Shown piece by piece: positions 26,592-36,223 of a stretch of DNA of 64,000 bases. The notes below the pieces were generated by a model, which was given only the letters and a program-made list of their open reading frames with translations, was not told where the DNA came from and did no database searches. The stretch is from the NCBI RefSeq assembly GCF_000739375.1, contig NZ_CP006704.1, positions 682,001 to 746,000 on the forward strand, written 5' to 3'. Position 1 is the stretch's first letter, and every line of letters starts with the position of its first letter. Source of the stretch: Comamonas testosteroni TK102 (GTDB lineage: Bacteria; Pseudomonadota; Gammaproteobacteria; Burkholderiales; Burkholderiaceae_C). Position numbers and translations under genes: made by a program.

Positions 26592-28120
26592 CAGCCGTGA
26601 ATCCGTCCCTTCCCACGCCGGCCGATGACGGGCTTGAATCCCTGGTCTTTGCCAGTGCACGCGAGCAGGCCCAGGCCCTGGCCGACGGCCGGGTCACGGC
26701 CGTGGCGCTGCTGGAGCAGGCGCTGGCGCGCATGGAGCGTCATGAGGCACAACTCAATGCAGTGCCCGTGCGCGCCGTGGCCCAGGCTCGCAGCGATGCG
26801 CTGCAGGCCGATGCCGCCTTGCAGCGCGGCGAGCGCAGACCGTTGCTGGGCGTGCCCATCACGGTCAAGGAGAACTTCGACGTGGCCGGCCTAGCCACCA
26901 CCGTGGGCAACCCCGACTTCCAGGACAATATCGCGCGCCAGGATGCTTTGGCCGTGGCTGCGCTGCGCGCGGCGGGAGCCGTGCTCATCGGCAAGAGCAA
27001 TGTGCCGCATTCCCTGGCTGATCTGCAAAGCTACAACACCATCTACGGCACCAGCCGCAATCCCTGGGATCTGCAGCGTACGCCGGGCGGATCTTCGGGT
27101 GGCGGCGCGGCTGCCGTGGCTGCAGGCTATGTGGCTCTCGAGCTGGGCACCGACATAGGTGGCTCGGTACGCATACCCGCGCATTTCAACGGCATCTTCG
27201 GGCACAAGACCAGCTATGGGCTGATCTCCATGCGCGGAGCCGGAGCGCCCCAGGGGCGCTTCAGTGCACGTGATCTGTCGGTGGCCGGGCCGCTGGCGCG
27301 CACCGCACAGGATCTGGAACTGGCACTGGACCTGTTGCTGAACCTTGACCCGCTGGAGGCCAAGGGCTGGAAATTCACACTGCCACCGGCGCGCCACCGG
27401 CAGCTCAGGGATTTCCGCGTACTGGTGATCGATGCCTGGCCCGGGACCAAGCCCAGCCTTTCCGAGCAGCTCGTCATAGACCGCGTACTCAAAGGACTGA
27501 AATCTGAGGGTGTGACGCCGGTGCTGTGGCGCGATCTTCCGGCGGCACTGCGCCCCGACCTCGGGGAGCAGCACCGCACCTATCGCAGCCTGCTGGGCGC
27601 GTCGGTGGCGAATCCGCCGCCGCTGTCGCCGGCCCAGCGCAAGCGCCTGGCCGAGTTGGCGGCGGATGATCGCAGCGCCGAGGCGGCCTTGCTGCGAGCG
27701 CCCAGCCTGCCGCATGCGACTTGGCTGCAGGACAACGAGCACCGCCATGCCCTGCGCCATCAGTGGGAGCAGCTGTTCACCCACTTCGATGTGCTGCTCA
27801 GCCCCGTCGCCCCCACGCCGGCCTTTGCGCACCAGCACCAGGAGCCCAAGGAGGAGCGCCGCTTTCCGGTGGCGTATGCCGACGGCATGCGCCAGCTGGG
27901 GTTTCGCGAGCTCTTCAACTGGGCGGGACTGCCCGTACTGCCCGGCTTGCCGGCGACCAGTTTCCCGCTGGGCCTGGACGACGACGGGCTGCCCGTCAGC
28001 GCACAGGCCGTGGGTCCGTATCTCGAGGACCGCACCACGATCGCTTTTGCCCATGCGTTCGAGCTCGCGCATGGCGGCTTTGTGGCACCGCCGCTCCACA
28101 GCCTGGAGGTCGTGGCATGA
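26588..28120 (+). CDS. Amidase of the amidase-signature family (510 aa)
   Basis: A cytoplasmic Ser-cisSer-Lys hydrolase of amides. Lys94 lies in ITVKENFD, the cis-serine Ser170 in GGSSGGGAA, and the nucleophile Ser193 in DIGGSVRIPA. The C-terminal region (LLSPVAPTPAF, then GLPVLPGLPATSFPLG) is also typical of the family. It overlaps the genes on both sides by four bases, so it is an integral part of this operon. Its presence suggests that the imported compound has an amide bond, for instance an N-acyl conjugate of an organosulfur compound. That is an inference from context only. Confidence 0.88.
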   Translation: MTAVNPSLPTPADDGLESLVFASAREQAQALADGRVTAVALLEQALARMERHEAQLNAVPVRAVAQARSDALQADAALQRGERRPLLGVPITVKENFDVAGLATTVGNPDFQDNIARQDALAVAALRAAGAVLIGKSNVPHSLADLQSYNTIYGTSRNPWDLQRTPGGSSGGGAAAVAAGYVALELGTDIGGSVRIPAHFNGIFGHKTSYGLISMRGAGAPQGRFSARDLSVAGPLARTAQDLELALDLLLNLDPLEAKGWKFTLPPARHRQLRDFRVLVIDAWPGTKPSLSEQLVIDRVLKGLKSEGVTPVLWRDLPAALRPDLGEQHRTYRSLLGASVANPPPLSPAQRKRLAELAADDRSAEAALLRAPSLPHATWLQDNEHRHALRHQWEQLFTHFDVLLSPVAPTPAFAHQHQEPKEERRFPVAYADGMRQLGFRELFNWAGLPVLPGLPATSFPLGLDDDGLPVSAQAVGPYLEDRTTIAFAHAFELAHGGFVAPPLHSLEVVA

Positions 28121-29355
28121 GCGAAATTGTGCAAATGGAGCGTGGGCATCTCTCGCCTGCCCAGGCCAGGGGCGCAGCACCGCTTGGCGTGACCGCGCTG
28201 CAGGCGCCGGAGCTGGTGGCCAGGGCCGCAGCGCTGGCCGTGCAACTGGCCGCGCTGGCCGCTGCTCACGATAGCAGCGGCGCATCGCCCGCGCCGCAGT
28301 TTGCGTTGTTGCACGAGGCCGACCTGCTGCGCCTGACGATTGCGAAAGAGGCTGGCGGCCATGGTGCGGGGCTGGCGACGGCACGCGCCGTGGTCGGAGC
28401 CGTGGCCCAGGGCGATCCTGCGGTGGCGCTGATTCTGTCCATGCACTACAGCATGCATGCGGCGATAGCGCGCTCCCAGCAGGCGGGTTCGGGGGAATGG
28501 TCTGCGGCACTGGCGACCGAGCTGATTGCTGCCAGTCTGCAAGGGCCTGCGCTGCTCAATGCAGCCCAGGTGGAACCTGAGCTGGGCTCGCCCTCCCATG
28601 GCGGTTTGCCTGCGGCAAGGGCCCGGCGTGTGCAAGGGGGCTGGCAGCTCAGCGGGCACAAGATCTATGTCACGGGCGGGCCGTTGCTGGCATGGATCAG
28701 CGTGCTGGCGGTGACCGACGAGGACAAGCCGCGCCTGGGCAGCTTTGTGCTGCCGCGCGGCACGCCGGGCTCGCGTCTGGTCGAGACCTGGGACCCCATG
28801 GGCATGCGTGCCACGGTCAGCCAGGATTTGCTGCTGGAAGAGGCCTGGGTGCCCGACCACCATGCGGTGGGCCTGCGCCCGGCCGCTCAGGGCCTGCAGC
28901 GCGAGGCGCATGGTATTGCCTGGTATTTCAGTCTGGTGGCCAGTGTCTACGATGGCGCGGCGCGCGCTGCACGCGACTGGCTGGCCGACTTTCTCAATCA
29001 CCGGCGCCCCAGTGCACTGGGCGGTGCGTCCCTGGCTTCGCTGCCCACGGTGCAGGAGAAGTTTGGCGAGATCGAAGTGCTGCTGCAGGCCAGTGACTGC
29101 CTGCTGGACAGCCACGCACGCGCCTATGACGCGGGCTCTGCTCCCGACGGGCTGGCGGCAGTGGCCAAGCATGTCGCCGTGGAAAACGCCGTGCGTGCCG
29201 CCACGCTGGCTCTGGAGTTGGCCGGCAACCACGGTCTGGCGCGTCGCAATCCGCTGGAGCGCCATCTGCGCAATGTGCTTTGCAGCCAGATCCATTCACC
29301 GCCCAACAACCTGATTCGCAGCAATGCCGGCCGCGCAGGCCTGCAGCGCCGCTAG
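28117..29355 (+). CDS. Acyl-CoA dehydrogenase-fold flavin monooxygenase, SfnB/DszC-like, copy B (412 aa)
   Basis: A second DszC/SfnB-like flavoenzyme with the acyl-CoA dehydrogenase fold. Visible blocks are RLTIAKEAGGHGAGLATA, DPAVALILSMHYSMHAAIA, WQLSGHKIYVTGGPLLAWI and LVETWDPMGMRATVSQDLLLEEAWVP. It is only distantly related to copy A at 17050-18309, so the two probably act on different substrates or steps. ATG 28117 overlaps the amidase stop (ATGA) and has GGAGGT six bases upstream, which fixes the start; the frame is open far upstream inside the amidase gene. Organosulfur oxidation ahead of the DszB-like enzyme is the proposed role. Confidence 0.78.
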   Translation: MSEIVQMERGHLSPAQARGAAPLGVTALQAPELVARAAALAVQLAALAAAHDSSGASPAPQFALLHEADLLRLTIAKEAGGHGAGLATARAVVGAVAQGDPAVALILSMHYSMHAAIARSQQAGSGEWSAALATELIAASLQGPALLNAAQVEPELGSPSHGGLPAARARRVQGGWQLSGHKIYVTGGPLLAWISVLAVTDEDKPRLGSFVLPRGTPGSRLVETWDPMGMRATVSQDLLLEEAWVPDHHAVGLRPAAQGLQREAHGIAWYFSLVASVYDGAARAARDWLADFLNHRRPSALGGASLASLPTVQEKFGEIEVLLQASDCLLDSHARAYDAGSAPDGLAAVAKHVAVENAVRAATLALELAGNHGLARRNPLERHLRNVLCSQIHSPPNNLIRSNAGRAGLQRR

Positions 29356-29396
29356 AGCGCGCTCTCCGTCTGTTTTCCACTCCGACTGCCTTCACC

Positions 29397-31022
29397 ATGT
29401 CCGCTGATATCGACTCTTCTCCGGCCTCGCGCCGCAGCTTTGTGCTGGCCGCCGCAGCCTCCGGCCTGTCCTCCATCGTTCCCTCGGTCGGCTGGGCCCA
29501 GCAGGAAAAGCCGCAAAAAGGCGGCACGCTGACGCTGCTGCTGTTTCCCGAGCCGCCGACATTGACCACGATTGCACATACGGCGGGTTCGTCAGTGACG
29601 ATCTCGGGCAAGGTCACCGAGGGCTTGCTGACCTATGACTTCAACCTCAACCCCCAGCCCCAGTTGGCGGTGTCGTGGACCATCAGTCCCGATGGCCTGC
29701 TCTACAGCTTCAAGCTGCGCCAGGGTGTGAAATGGCATGACGGCAAGCCGTTCACGTCGGCCGACGTGGCGCATTCCATCGCCTTGCTCAAGGAGTTCCA
29801 TCCGCGTGGTCGCGCCACTTTTGCCAGCGTCTCAGAGGTCCAGACACCCGATGCGCACACCGTGGTGCTCAAGCTAAGCAAGCCGATTCCCTATCTGATC
29901 ACGGCGCTGGCGGCCTCGGAATCGCCCATGGTGCCCAAGCATCTGTATTCCACGGGGCGTGCCGATGCCAATCCGGCCAACAATGCACCGGTGGGGACCG
30001 GGCCTTTCGTGTTCAAGGAATGGGTGCGCGGCAGCCATGTGATTTACGAGCGCAACCCCCATTACTGGGATGGCGACAAACCGTATATCGACCGGCTGAT
30101 CGTACGCTTCATTCCCGATGCAGCGGCACGCACGGCAGCGATCGAAAGCGGGCAGGTGCAGATCGCTCCGAGTTCGCCGGTGCCCTTCTCCGAAGTCGAT
30201 CGCCTGCGCACCAAGCCCGGCCTGAGCTTCGAGACCCGGGGTTATGAATACATCAACACCGTCTATCGTCTGGAGTTCAACCTGGAGCACGAGGCCTTGA
30301 AGGATCTGCGCGTGCGCCAGGCCATTGCCCACGCGATCCAGCGCGAAAACCTGCTCAAGGTCGCCTGGTACGGCCAGGGGCGGCTGACCTCGGGGCCGGT
30401 CCATCCCGCCCTCAAGAAATTCTATGTGCCCGACCTTCCCCTGCTGCCCCATGACCTCAGGGCTGCCGAAAAGCTGCTGGACGATGCCGGGCTGCGGCGC
30501 GGCAAGGCTGGTGGCAATTGGCGCATCAGGCTGCATCTGACGCCGATTCCCAACGAGGGCGGCCAGCGTACGGCAGATTTTCTCAAGCAGGCCCTGGGGC
30601 GCATAGGCATTGACGTGCAGATCAACGGCCAAGACTTCGCCACTTACATCAAGCGCGTCTACACCGATCGTGCTTTCGATCTGCATGTCAGCGCCATGAG
30701 CAACACCTTCGACCCTACCGTGGGCATACAGCGGCTGTACTGGTCAAAGAACTTCAAGCGCGGCCTTCCTTTCTCCAATGGAGCCCACTATGTCAGCCCC
30801 GAGGTGGACCGCTTGCTGGAGTCCGCAGCCGTCGAGGTCAACGAGCCGCAGCGCATCCGCGATATCGCCGAGTTCCAGAAGCGCATCGCCCTCGATCTGC
30901 CGGACATCACTCTGGTCGCGCCGCATATCTACACCATCGTCGACAAGCGTGTGCGTAACCACACGGTGGGCGCCGACGGCGTGGCCGGAAATCTGGCAAG
31001 CGTGTGGCTGGCGGCATCCTGA
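29397..31022 (+). CDS. Peptide-type ABC transporter binding protein, copy 2, with twin-arginine-like signal (541 aa)
   Basis: Another family 5 solute-binding protein, similar throughout to the copy at 25005-26591 (for example VTEGLLTYDFNLNPQPQLA, KWHDGKPFTSADV and GTGPFVFKEWVRGSHVIYERNP). The N-terminus SRRSFVLAAAASGLS (11-25) resembles a Tat signal, in contrast to the Sec-type signal of copy 1. ATG 29397 is chosen because it precedes this signal. It is followed after 31 bases by the DszB-like gene. Two receptors for one importer would widen the range of ligands taken up. Confidence 0.85.
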   Translation: MSADIDSSPASRRSFVLAAAASGLSSIVPSVGWAQQEKPQKGGTLTLLLFPEPPTLTTIAHTAGSSVTISGKVTEGLLTYDFNLNPQPQLAVSWTISPDGLLYSFKLRQGVKWHDGKPFTSADVAHSIALLKEFHPRGRATFASVSEVQTPDAHTVVLKLSKPIPYLITALAASESPMVPKHLYSTGRADANPANNAPVGTGPFVFKEWVRGSHVIYERNPHYWDGDKPYIDRLIVRFIPDAAARTAAIESGQVQIAPSSPVPFSEVDRLRTKPGLSFETRGYEYINTVYRLEFNLEHEALKDLRVRQAIAHAIQRENLLKVAWYGQGRLTSGPVHPALKKFYVPDLPLLPHDLRAAEKLLDDAGLRRGKAGGNWRIRLHLTPIPNEGGQRTADFLKQALGRIGIDVQINGQDFATYIKRVYTDRAFDLHVSAMSNTFDPTVGIQRLYWSKNFKRGLPFSNGAHYVSPEVDRLLESAAVEVNEPQRIRDIAEFQKRIALDLPDITLVAPHIYTIVDKRVRNHTVGADGVAGNLASVWLAAS

Positions 31023-31053
31023 TTCTTTCACCGTCTCAATCAAGGAGAAACGC

Positions 31054-32139
31054 ATGAGTTCCACCCACAGCACGGCGGCTCAGCCGCAATCCCTCTGGTA
31101 TACCCGCTGCCCCGTGCCGTCCCCGCTGGGGATTGCCGCGCAGCAAGGCTGGCTGCAGTCGGCCTTTGCTGAGCTGGGCATTGGTGTGGAGTCGATTTTC
31201 GACTCCAAGGACCGCAGCGTGCGAGAAAGCCATTTCGACCATCATCTGTCATGGTCCTTCCGGCAGGGCGGCAATATTCCCCCGATCTGGGCGCGCGCCA
31301 AAGGGCGCGATACCCGGCTCGTCGCCATCACCTGGACCGACGAATTCCAGGCACTGATCACGTTGCCTGGTCGCGGCATTCATGCGCCCGAGCAACTGGC
31401 CGGCAGGCGCTTTGGCGTACCAGCCCGCGTCAATGACCTGATCGACTTCCACCGCGCGACGGCACTCAAGGGGCTGGTCTCCGGCCTGTCGCTGGCTGGC
31501 CTCCGCCATCGCGATGTGGAGCTGGTCGACCTGGTGATCGAGGAGTCCATCATCCAGGAGCAGGGTACGCCCAGCCTGTTCGGTCTGCGTCGCCGCCACC
31601 CTTATTTCCGCGAAGTCGAGGCCCTGGTGCGCGGCGAAGTGGATGCGATCTTTGTCAAAGGTGCCGAAGGGGTGTTGGTGGCCAATCTGATTGGCGCCCA
31701 GATTGTCAGCGAGTTCGGCTCTCACCCCGACCCGCGTGTGCGCATCAACAATGGCACGCCACGTACGCTGACCGTGGATGCAGCCCTGGCCGGGCAACGC
31801 CCCGACCTGGTGGTGGAACTGCTGCGCGTGGTGCAGCGCGCAGGCCGCTGGGCCGAAGCCCATCCCGACGAGACGCTGCGCTTTGTAGCAAGGGAGATCG
31901 CCACCAGCGAGGAGGCGATCCTGGCTTCCAATGGGCCCGATGTGCACCGCCATCTGGACATCAGCCTGAAGCCAGAGCTGATTGATGCCATCGGCTATTT
32001 CAAGGACTTTCTGCTCGAGTGGGGATTTCTTGCAGCTGACTTTTCCCTCGCAGACTGGGTGGACCAGAGGCCGTTGGCCGCCTTGCTCGCCCAGCAGTCC
32101 GCTGCTGCCGAGTGGCCCGAGGCGGCAGTCAGCGCATGA
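31054..32139 (+). CDS. DszB-like desulfinase (361 aa)
   Basis: The protein has the periplasmic-binding-protein fold but no signal peptide, and its N-terminus resembles DszB, the 2'-hydroxybiphenyl-2-sulfinate desulfinase of the 4S pathway. LWYTRCPVPSPLG matches the DszB segment around its catalytic Cys27; here it is Cys19. His60 in ESHFDHH and Arg70 in SFRQGGNIPP stand exactly ten residues apart and align with DszB His60 and Arg70. AGRRFGVPA is also shared. The length fits DszB (365 aa). ATG 31054 has AAGGAG eight bases upstream. The predicted reaction is release of sulfite from an organic sulfinate produced by the monooxygenases. Some relatives are annotated as ABC-transporter binding proteins, but the lack of a signal peptide argues against that here. 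Confidence 0.78.
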   Translation: MSSTHSTAAQPQSLWYTRCPVPSPLGIAAQQGWLQSAFAELGIGVESIFDSKDRSVRESHFDHHLSWSFRQGGNIPPIWARAKGRDTRLVAITWTDEFQALITLPGRGIHAPEQLAGRRFGVPARVNDLIDFHRATALKGLVSGLSLAGLRHRDVELVDLVIEESIIQEQGTPSLFGLRRRHPYFREVEALVRGEVDAIFVKGAEGVLVANLIGAQIVSEFGSHPDPRVRINNGTPRTLTVDAALAGQRPDLVVELLRVVQRAGRWAEAHPDETLRFVAREIATSEEAILASNGPDVHRHLDISLKPELIDAIGYFKDFLLEWGFLAADFSLADWVDQRPLAALLAQQSAAAEWPEAAVSA

Positions 32140-33032
32140 ACAAGAGAGCAGAACCCAGAGTTCTGGTCAGCGGTGCCAGTGGGCGGCTGGGGCAGTTGCT
32201 GGTGCCGCGTTTGCTGGCACGCCATGCGCGTGTGCGCGTGCTGGTGCGCTGCGCCGCCACGGCACGCTCGCTATGGGGTGATGCGGTGGAGATTGCAGAA
32301 GCCAGCTTCGATGAGCAGGCCTCCTTGTGCGAGGCCACGACCGGGGTGGACAGCCTGTTCCTGCTTTCGCCCATAGGCCCCGCGCTGGCCGCGCAGCAGT
32401 CGCGCGTGATCGAGGCCGCGCAGGCCGCCGGTCTGACTCATATCGTCAAGCTTTCGGGTTCGGACTGGACGATAAAGCCTTCTGGTCTCTCGCTGTCGGG
32501 CGATGCCCATGGCCATGTTGAGCAGTTTTTGCAGGGCAGCGGCATCTCGCATGTGGTGCTGCGCCCCAATGCCTGGATGCAGGTGGGCCTGAGCCGGGTG
32601 GCCGGCGATCTGCGCGAGGGCGATGCGATCCGCTGCCAGCATATCGGCGCCGCTGTGTCCTATATCGATGCCAGGGACATTGCCGACGTGGCCGTGCAGG
32701 CGCTGCTCAATCAGAGGCTGGTGCGCCAAATGCGCGAGCGCGCGCCCGGCCCGTGGGTGCTGACAGGTGGGCATGCGGTGGGCGCGCAGCAACTGGCGCA
32801 GATCGCCTCGCACCACCTGTCCCGGCAGATTCGGGTGGAGGCGCCATTGCCTGCGCTTGCGCAAGACCCGTTCATTGCTCGGGTGCATGGCCAGTTCTTT
32901 GCTCTGATGAGCGAGGGACATGCGGCCGCGGTGACCGATACCGTCAGACTTGTGCTGGGGCGCGAGCCACGCAACGTGGCGGATTTTCTGGCCGAACAGC
33001 TGCGTGCAGTGCCTATCGCTCCATTGTCCTGA
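32136..33032 (+). CDS. NmrA-like NAD(P)-binding oxidoreductase (298 aa)
   Basis: An atypical short-chain dehydrogenase of the NmrA/QOR2 type. The dinucleotide loop VLVSGASGRLGQLLVPRLL is close to the N-terminus. DSLFLLSPIGP, HIVKLSGSD and SHVVLRPNAWMQ follow as in NAD(P)H:quinone oxidoreductases and redox-sensing NmrA proteins. The ATG overlaps the stop of the DszB-like gene (ATGA at 32136-32139), and it is the last gene of the plus-strand operon. It could regenerate a reduced cofactor or reduce a product. The role is open. Confidence 0.82.
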   Translation: MNKRAEPRVLVSGASGRLGQLLVPRLLARHARVRVLVRCAATARSLWGDAVEIAEASFDEQASLCEATTGVDSLFLLSPIGPALAAQQSRVIEAAQAAGLTHIVKLSGSDWTIKPSGLSLSGDAHGHVEQFLQGSGISHVVLRPNAWMQVGLSRVAGDLREGDAIRCQHIGAAVSYIDARDIADVAVQALLNQRLVRQMRERAPGPWVLTGGHAVGAQQLAQIASHHLSRQIRVEAPLPALAQDPFIARVHGQFFALMSEGHAAAVTDTVRLVLGREPRNVADFLAEQLRAVPIAPLS

Positions 33033-33154
33033 GCAGGATCCGATACCGCAGGGATGGCGGGCTGCTCGTACCATTTCGCAATGCTTCTTGCATAGAGTTG
33101 CTACGATCAAGAATCCGGATGGCGTTTTCCGGGTTCTGCGTTTTTCGGCTCTCT

Positions 33155-36028
33155 ATGAATTTACCGTCTCCCCTCTATGTCATCGGCATCGACCTGGGCA
33201 CCAGTCACACGGTCGTGGCAAGCGTTGCGCTGGACGGTGCGACAAGCGATATCGCACTGCTCGACATTCCCCAGCGCAGCACGGCAGGCGAGGTCGTGGC
33301 CCAGCCGCTGTTGCCTTCGGTGCGCTACCAGGCGGCAAAGGGCGAGCTGGGCGAGGCCTGGCGGCAGCCCTGGTCGCCGCAGGGCGCAGATGCAGCGGCG
33401 CCTGCCGTCATCGGCCGCTGGGCGCGAGATCTGGGAGCAGCCGTGCCGGGGCGGCTGGTGGCCAGTGCCAAAAGCTGGCTCTCGCATACCGGTGTGGATC
33501 GCACGGCCGCCATCCTGCCCTGGGGGGCCGGCGAGGACGTGGCCAAGATATCGCCGCTGGCGGCCTCAAGCTCCTACCTGGCCCATGTGCGAGCAGCATG
33601 GGACCAAGCGCATCCCGAAGCGCCGCTGCACCAGCAAAGCGTGGTGCTGACGGTGCCTGCTTCATTTGACGAGGGCGCACGTGCGCTGACGCTGGAGGCC
33701 GCACAGATGGCGGGTCTGCCGCACGTGCAGCTGCTGGAGGAACCCAAGGCCGCGTTTCACGACTGGCTGGTGCTGCAGGGCGATGAGCTGGCCGCGCAAC
33801 TGGCGGACAGCCGGCTGGTACTGGTGGTGGACGTGGGCGGGGGAACTACCGATCTGACGCTGATCCGCGTGGATGCATCGGCCGACGGCGGCCTGCCCAC
33901 GCTGACGCGCACGGCCGTCGGCGAGCACCTGATGCTGGGCGGCGACAACATGGATCTGGCGCTGGCCCATCAGCTTGAGACGGCGTTTGCGGCCAAGGCC
34001 GGAGAGCAAAACCAGAGACTGTCCGCACAGCGCTTTGCCCAGCTGGTGCAGCGCTGCCGCATGGCCAAGGAGCAGTTGCTGGCGCAGAACGCGCCAGAGC
34101 AGATCGGCATTACCTTGCTGGGGGGCGGAAGCAGGCTGCTGGCAGCGACTCAAAGCGTCACGCTGACCCGCGAGCAGGTGCGGCAGTCGGTGGTCGACGG
34201 CTTTTTGCCGGTCGTTCAGATCAGCGATATGCCCGCCAGGCGGCAGGGTGCGCTGCGCGGCTTTGGTCTGCCCTATCCAGCCGATGCGGCCATCAGCCGT
34301 CATCTGGCGCAATTTCTCGTCCAGCATGCAAGCGGGGGGCTGCCCGATACCGTGTTGCTCAACGGCGGCGTGTTCCATGCCCATGCCATGGTGCAGCGTC
34401 TGACGGAACTGCTTGGCCGATGGCGCGGCAGCCCGGTGCGCGTGCTGCACAACCCGCACCCGGACTGGGCCGTGGCGCGCGGTGCGGCGGCCTATGGGCT
34501 GGCGCGCCATCAGGCCGAGCTGGTGGCGGCTCAGATTGCTGCACCCAACCGGCCTGAAGCACGGGCCGGGCAAGCGTCAGCAGTGGTCAAACCCGTGGTG
34601 CCGCGCATTGGCGGCGGTTCGGCGCGCAGCTACTGGCTGCTGCTGCCGGGCAAGAAGGGCGAGGCTCCGCAAGGCCTGTGCCTGCTGCCGCGCGGTACGG
34701 AAGAGGGCGTGCGCATGGTGCTCTCGGGCCGGCGCTTTGCGCTCAAGCTGGGCCAGGCCGTGCGCTTCAATTTGCTGGCCAACAGCCAGAGCCATGTACC
34801 TGCGCAGGCCGGCAAGATTGCAGCGCTGGCCGGCGATGGCTGGGTGGAGCTTCCGCCCCTGGCCACGGTGCTGCCCGCGCCCGAAGGCCGGGCTGCTGCC
34901 CAGGTCGAGGTGCAGCTGCAAGCCTGCATGAGCGAGGTCGGCACGCTGGAAGTGCGCTGCGTGGCCGTGCAGGACGCGGGCCGGTCCTGGTTGCTGCCAT
35001 TCGCCGTGCGCGGTGCAGCGGCTTCTGAAACCATCGCTGACAACGAAGATGCACAAAGCGCTGAGGGCCAGAAGCAATCAGATTCCTTGCTGGCCAGGCT
35101 ACCCGAAGCCGTGGCCCTGATGGACCGCATCTTCGGCACGCAGGCGCAGGCGGTGACGACCCGGGAAGTGCGCCAGCTGCGCCAGTTGCTCGAAAGAATC
35201 CTCGGCCCGCGCGAGGGCTGGGAGCTGGGCCTGCTGCGAGCCCTGTTCGATGCGCTGCTGGCCCGTGCCAGGCGCCGCCGCCGCACGGCCGACCATGAGC
35301 GCGTCTGGTTCAACCTTGCAGGCTGGTGCCTGCGCCCAGGCGTGGGGGCGGAACTCGATGGCTGGCGCATAGACCAGGTCTGGGCCTTGTATGGCCAGGG
35401 CCTGGGTCATGCCAAAGAGGCCGCCAACTGGACGGAGTGGTGGGTGTTCTGGCGCCGCGTGGCTGCGGGTCTGAACGAGGCCCGGCAGATGGAGCTGCTC
35501 GAAGACGTGGCCGGCCATATGCAGAAGGCCGTGCAACAGAACACGCGCGGCAAATCCAGCCATGGCAGCTATGACGACATGCTGCGGCTGTTCGCGGCCA
35601 TGGAGGCCGTGCCCTGGCAGTACCGCCAGGAAATGGGGCAGTGGATGCTGCAGCGACTCAGGCGCGAGGATGAAACCGTGCAGACCTGGTGGGCCATAGG
35701 CCGCCTCGCGGCACGCCAGTCGCTGGCCGCGAACGCCCATCTGGTGATGCCGCCCGAGGCGGCGCTGGAGTTCCTGAACGCCACGCTGGCCCAGGACTGG
35801 CGCAGGAACGAAACCGCGATGTTTGCCGCCGTGCAGATGGCCCGCATGACGGGCGACCGCGCGCGTGACCTGCCCGATGCCATCAGAGCGCAGGTGCTGG
35901 AAAAGATGCGCAACAGCGGTGCGCCCGAACGCTGGATGACCATGGTCGAGCAGGTGGTGCAGATGGAGGCCGAGGATCACAAGCGCAGTCTGGGCGACAG
36001 CCTGCCGCCGGGCCTGGTGCTGTTGTGA
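33155..36028 (+). CDS. Large non-canonical Hsp70 family protein with long C-terminal extension (957 aa)
   Basis: The first 640 residues or so are an Hsp70-like protein paralogous to the one at 13454-15418: YVIGIDLGTSHTVV at the start, AKSWLSHTGVDRTAAILP, VVDVGGGTTDLTLI, GGDNMDLALAHQ, and LLNGGVFHAHAMVQRL. The last 250 residues or so (RLPEAVALMDRIFGTQAQ, RQLLERILGPREGWELGLLRALFD, WCLRPGVGAELDGWRIDQVW) correspond to the extension annotated as DUF3731 in this group. ATG 33155 is chosen because it directly precedes the Hsp70 start; the frame is open from 32753 inside the previous gene. In other proteobacteria such a protein is, to my knowledge, usually next to DUF2760 and Hsp70 genes, so it is probably the missing third member of that module. 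Confidence 0.88.
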   Translation: MNLPSPLYVIGIDLGTSHTVVASVALDGATSDIALLDIPQRSTAGEVVAQPLLPSVRYQAAKGELGEAWRQPWSPQGADAAAPAVIGRWARDLGAAVPGRLVASAKSWLSHTGVDRTAAILPWGAGEDVAKISPLAASSSYLAHVRAAWDQAHPEAPLHQQSVVLTVPASFDEGARALTLEAAQMAGLPHVQLLEEPKAAFHDWLVLQGDELAAQLADSRLVLVVDVGGGTTDLTLIRVDASADGGLPTLTRTAVGEHLMLGGDNMDLALAHQLETAFAAKAGEQNQRLSAQRFAQLVQRCRMAKEQLLAQNAPEQIGITLLGGGSRLLAATQSVTLTREQVRQSVVDGFLPVVQISDMPARRQGALRGFGLPYPADAAISRHLAQFLVQHASGGLPDTVLLNGGVFHAHAMVQRLTELLGRWRGSPVRVLHNPHPDWAVARGAAAYGLARHQAELVAAQIAAPNRPEARAGQASAVVKPVVPRIGGGSARSYWLLLPGKKGEAPQGLCLLPRGTEEGVRMVLSGRRFALKLGQAVRFNLLANSQSHVPAQAGKIAALAGDGWVELPPLATVLPAPEGRAAAQVEVQLQACMSEVGTLEVRCVAVQDAGRSWLLPFAVRGAAASETIADNEDAQSAEGQKQSDSLLARLPEAVALMDRIFGTQAQAVTTREVRQLRQLLERILGPREGWELGLLRALFDALLARARRRRRTADHERVWFNLAGWCLRPGVGAELDGWRIDQVWALYGQGLGHAKEAANWTEWWVFWRRVAAGLNEARQMELLEDVAGHMQKAVQQNTRGKSSHGSYDDMLRLFAAMEAVPWQYRQEMGQWMLQRLRREDETVQTWWAIGRLAARQSLAANAHLVMPPEAALEFLNATLAQDWRRNETAMFAAVQMARMTGDRARDLPDAIRAQVLEKMRNSGAPERWMTMVEQVVQMEAEDHKRSLGDSLPPGLVLL

Positions 36029-36223
36029 AGAGTCCGTGCCGCTGCGGGCAGGTTTTGGGTCACGGCATTTGCAGGAGGCAGCCCCTGCCAAAGACGATGG
36101 CCGAACAGTGAGTGCCGTTCAGGCCGCCTGGTCAGTGATGCAAGAATGGCTTGTTGCATGGGACGACAGGCCGGCGTGGAGGGCTGGCAGCATCCATGTC
36201 CACCACCACAGGAAATGATTGCC

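Noticed and set aside
27721..28116. An upstream extension of the copy B flavoenzyme
   Set aside because: It overlaps the amidase gene in another frame; GGAGGT and the ATGA overlap fix the start at 28117.
32753..33154. An upstream extension of the large Hsp70-like protein by 134 residues
   Set aside because: It overlaps the NmrA-like gene in another frame and has no conserved residues; the Hsp70 fold begins right after ATG 33155.
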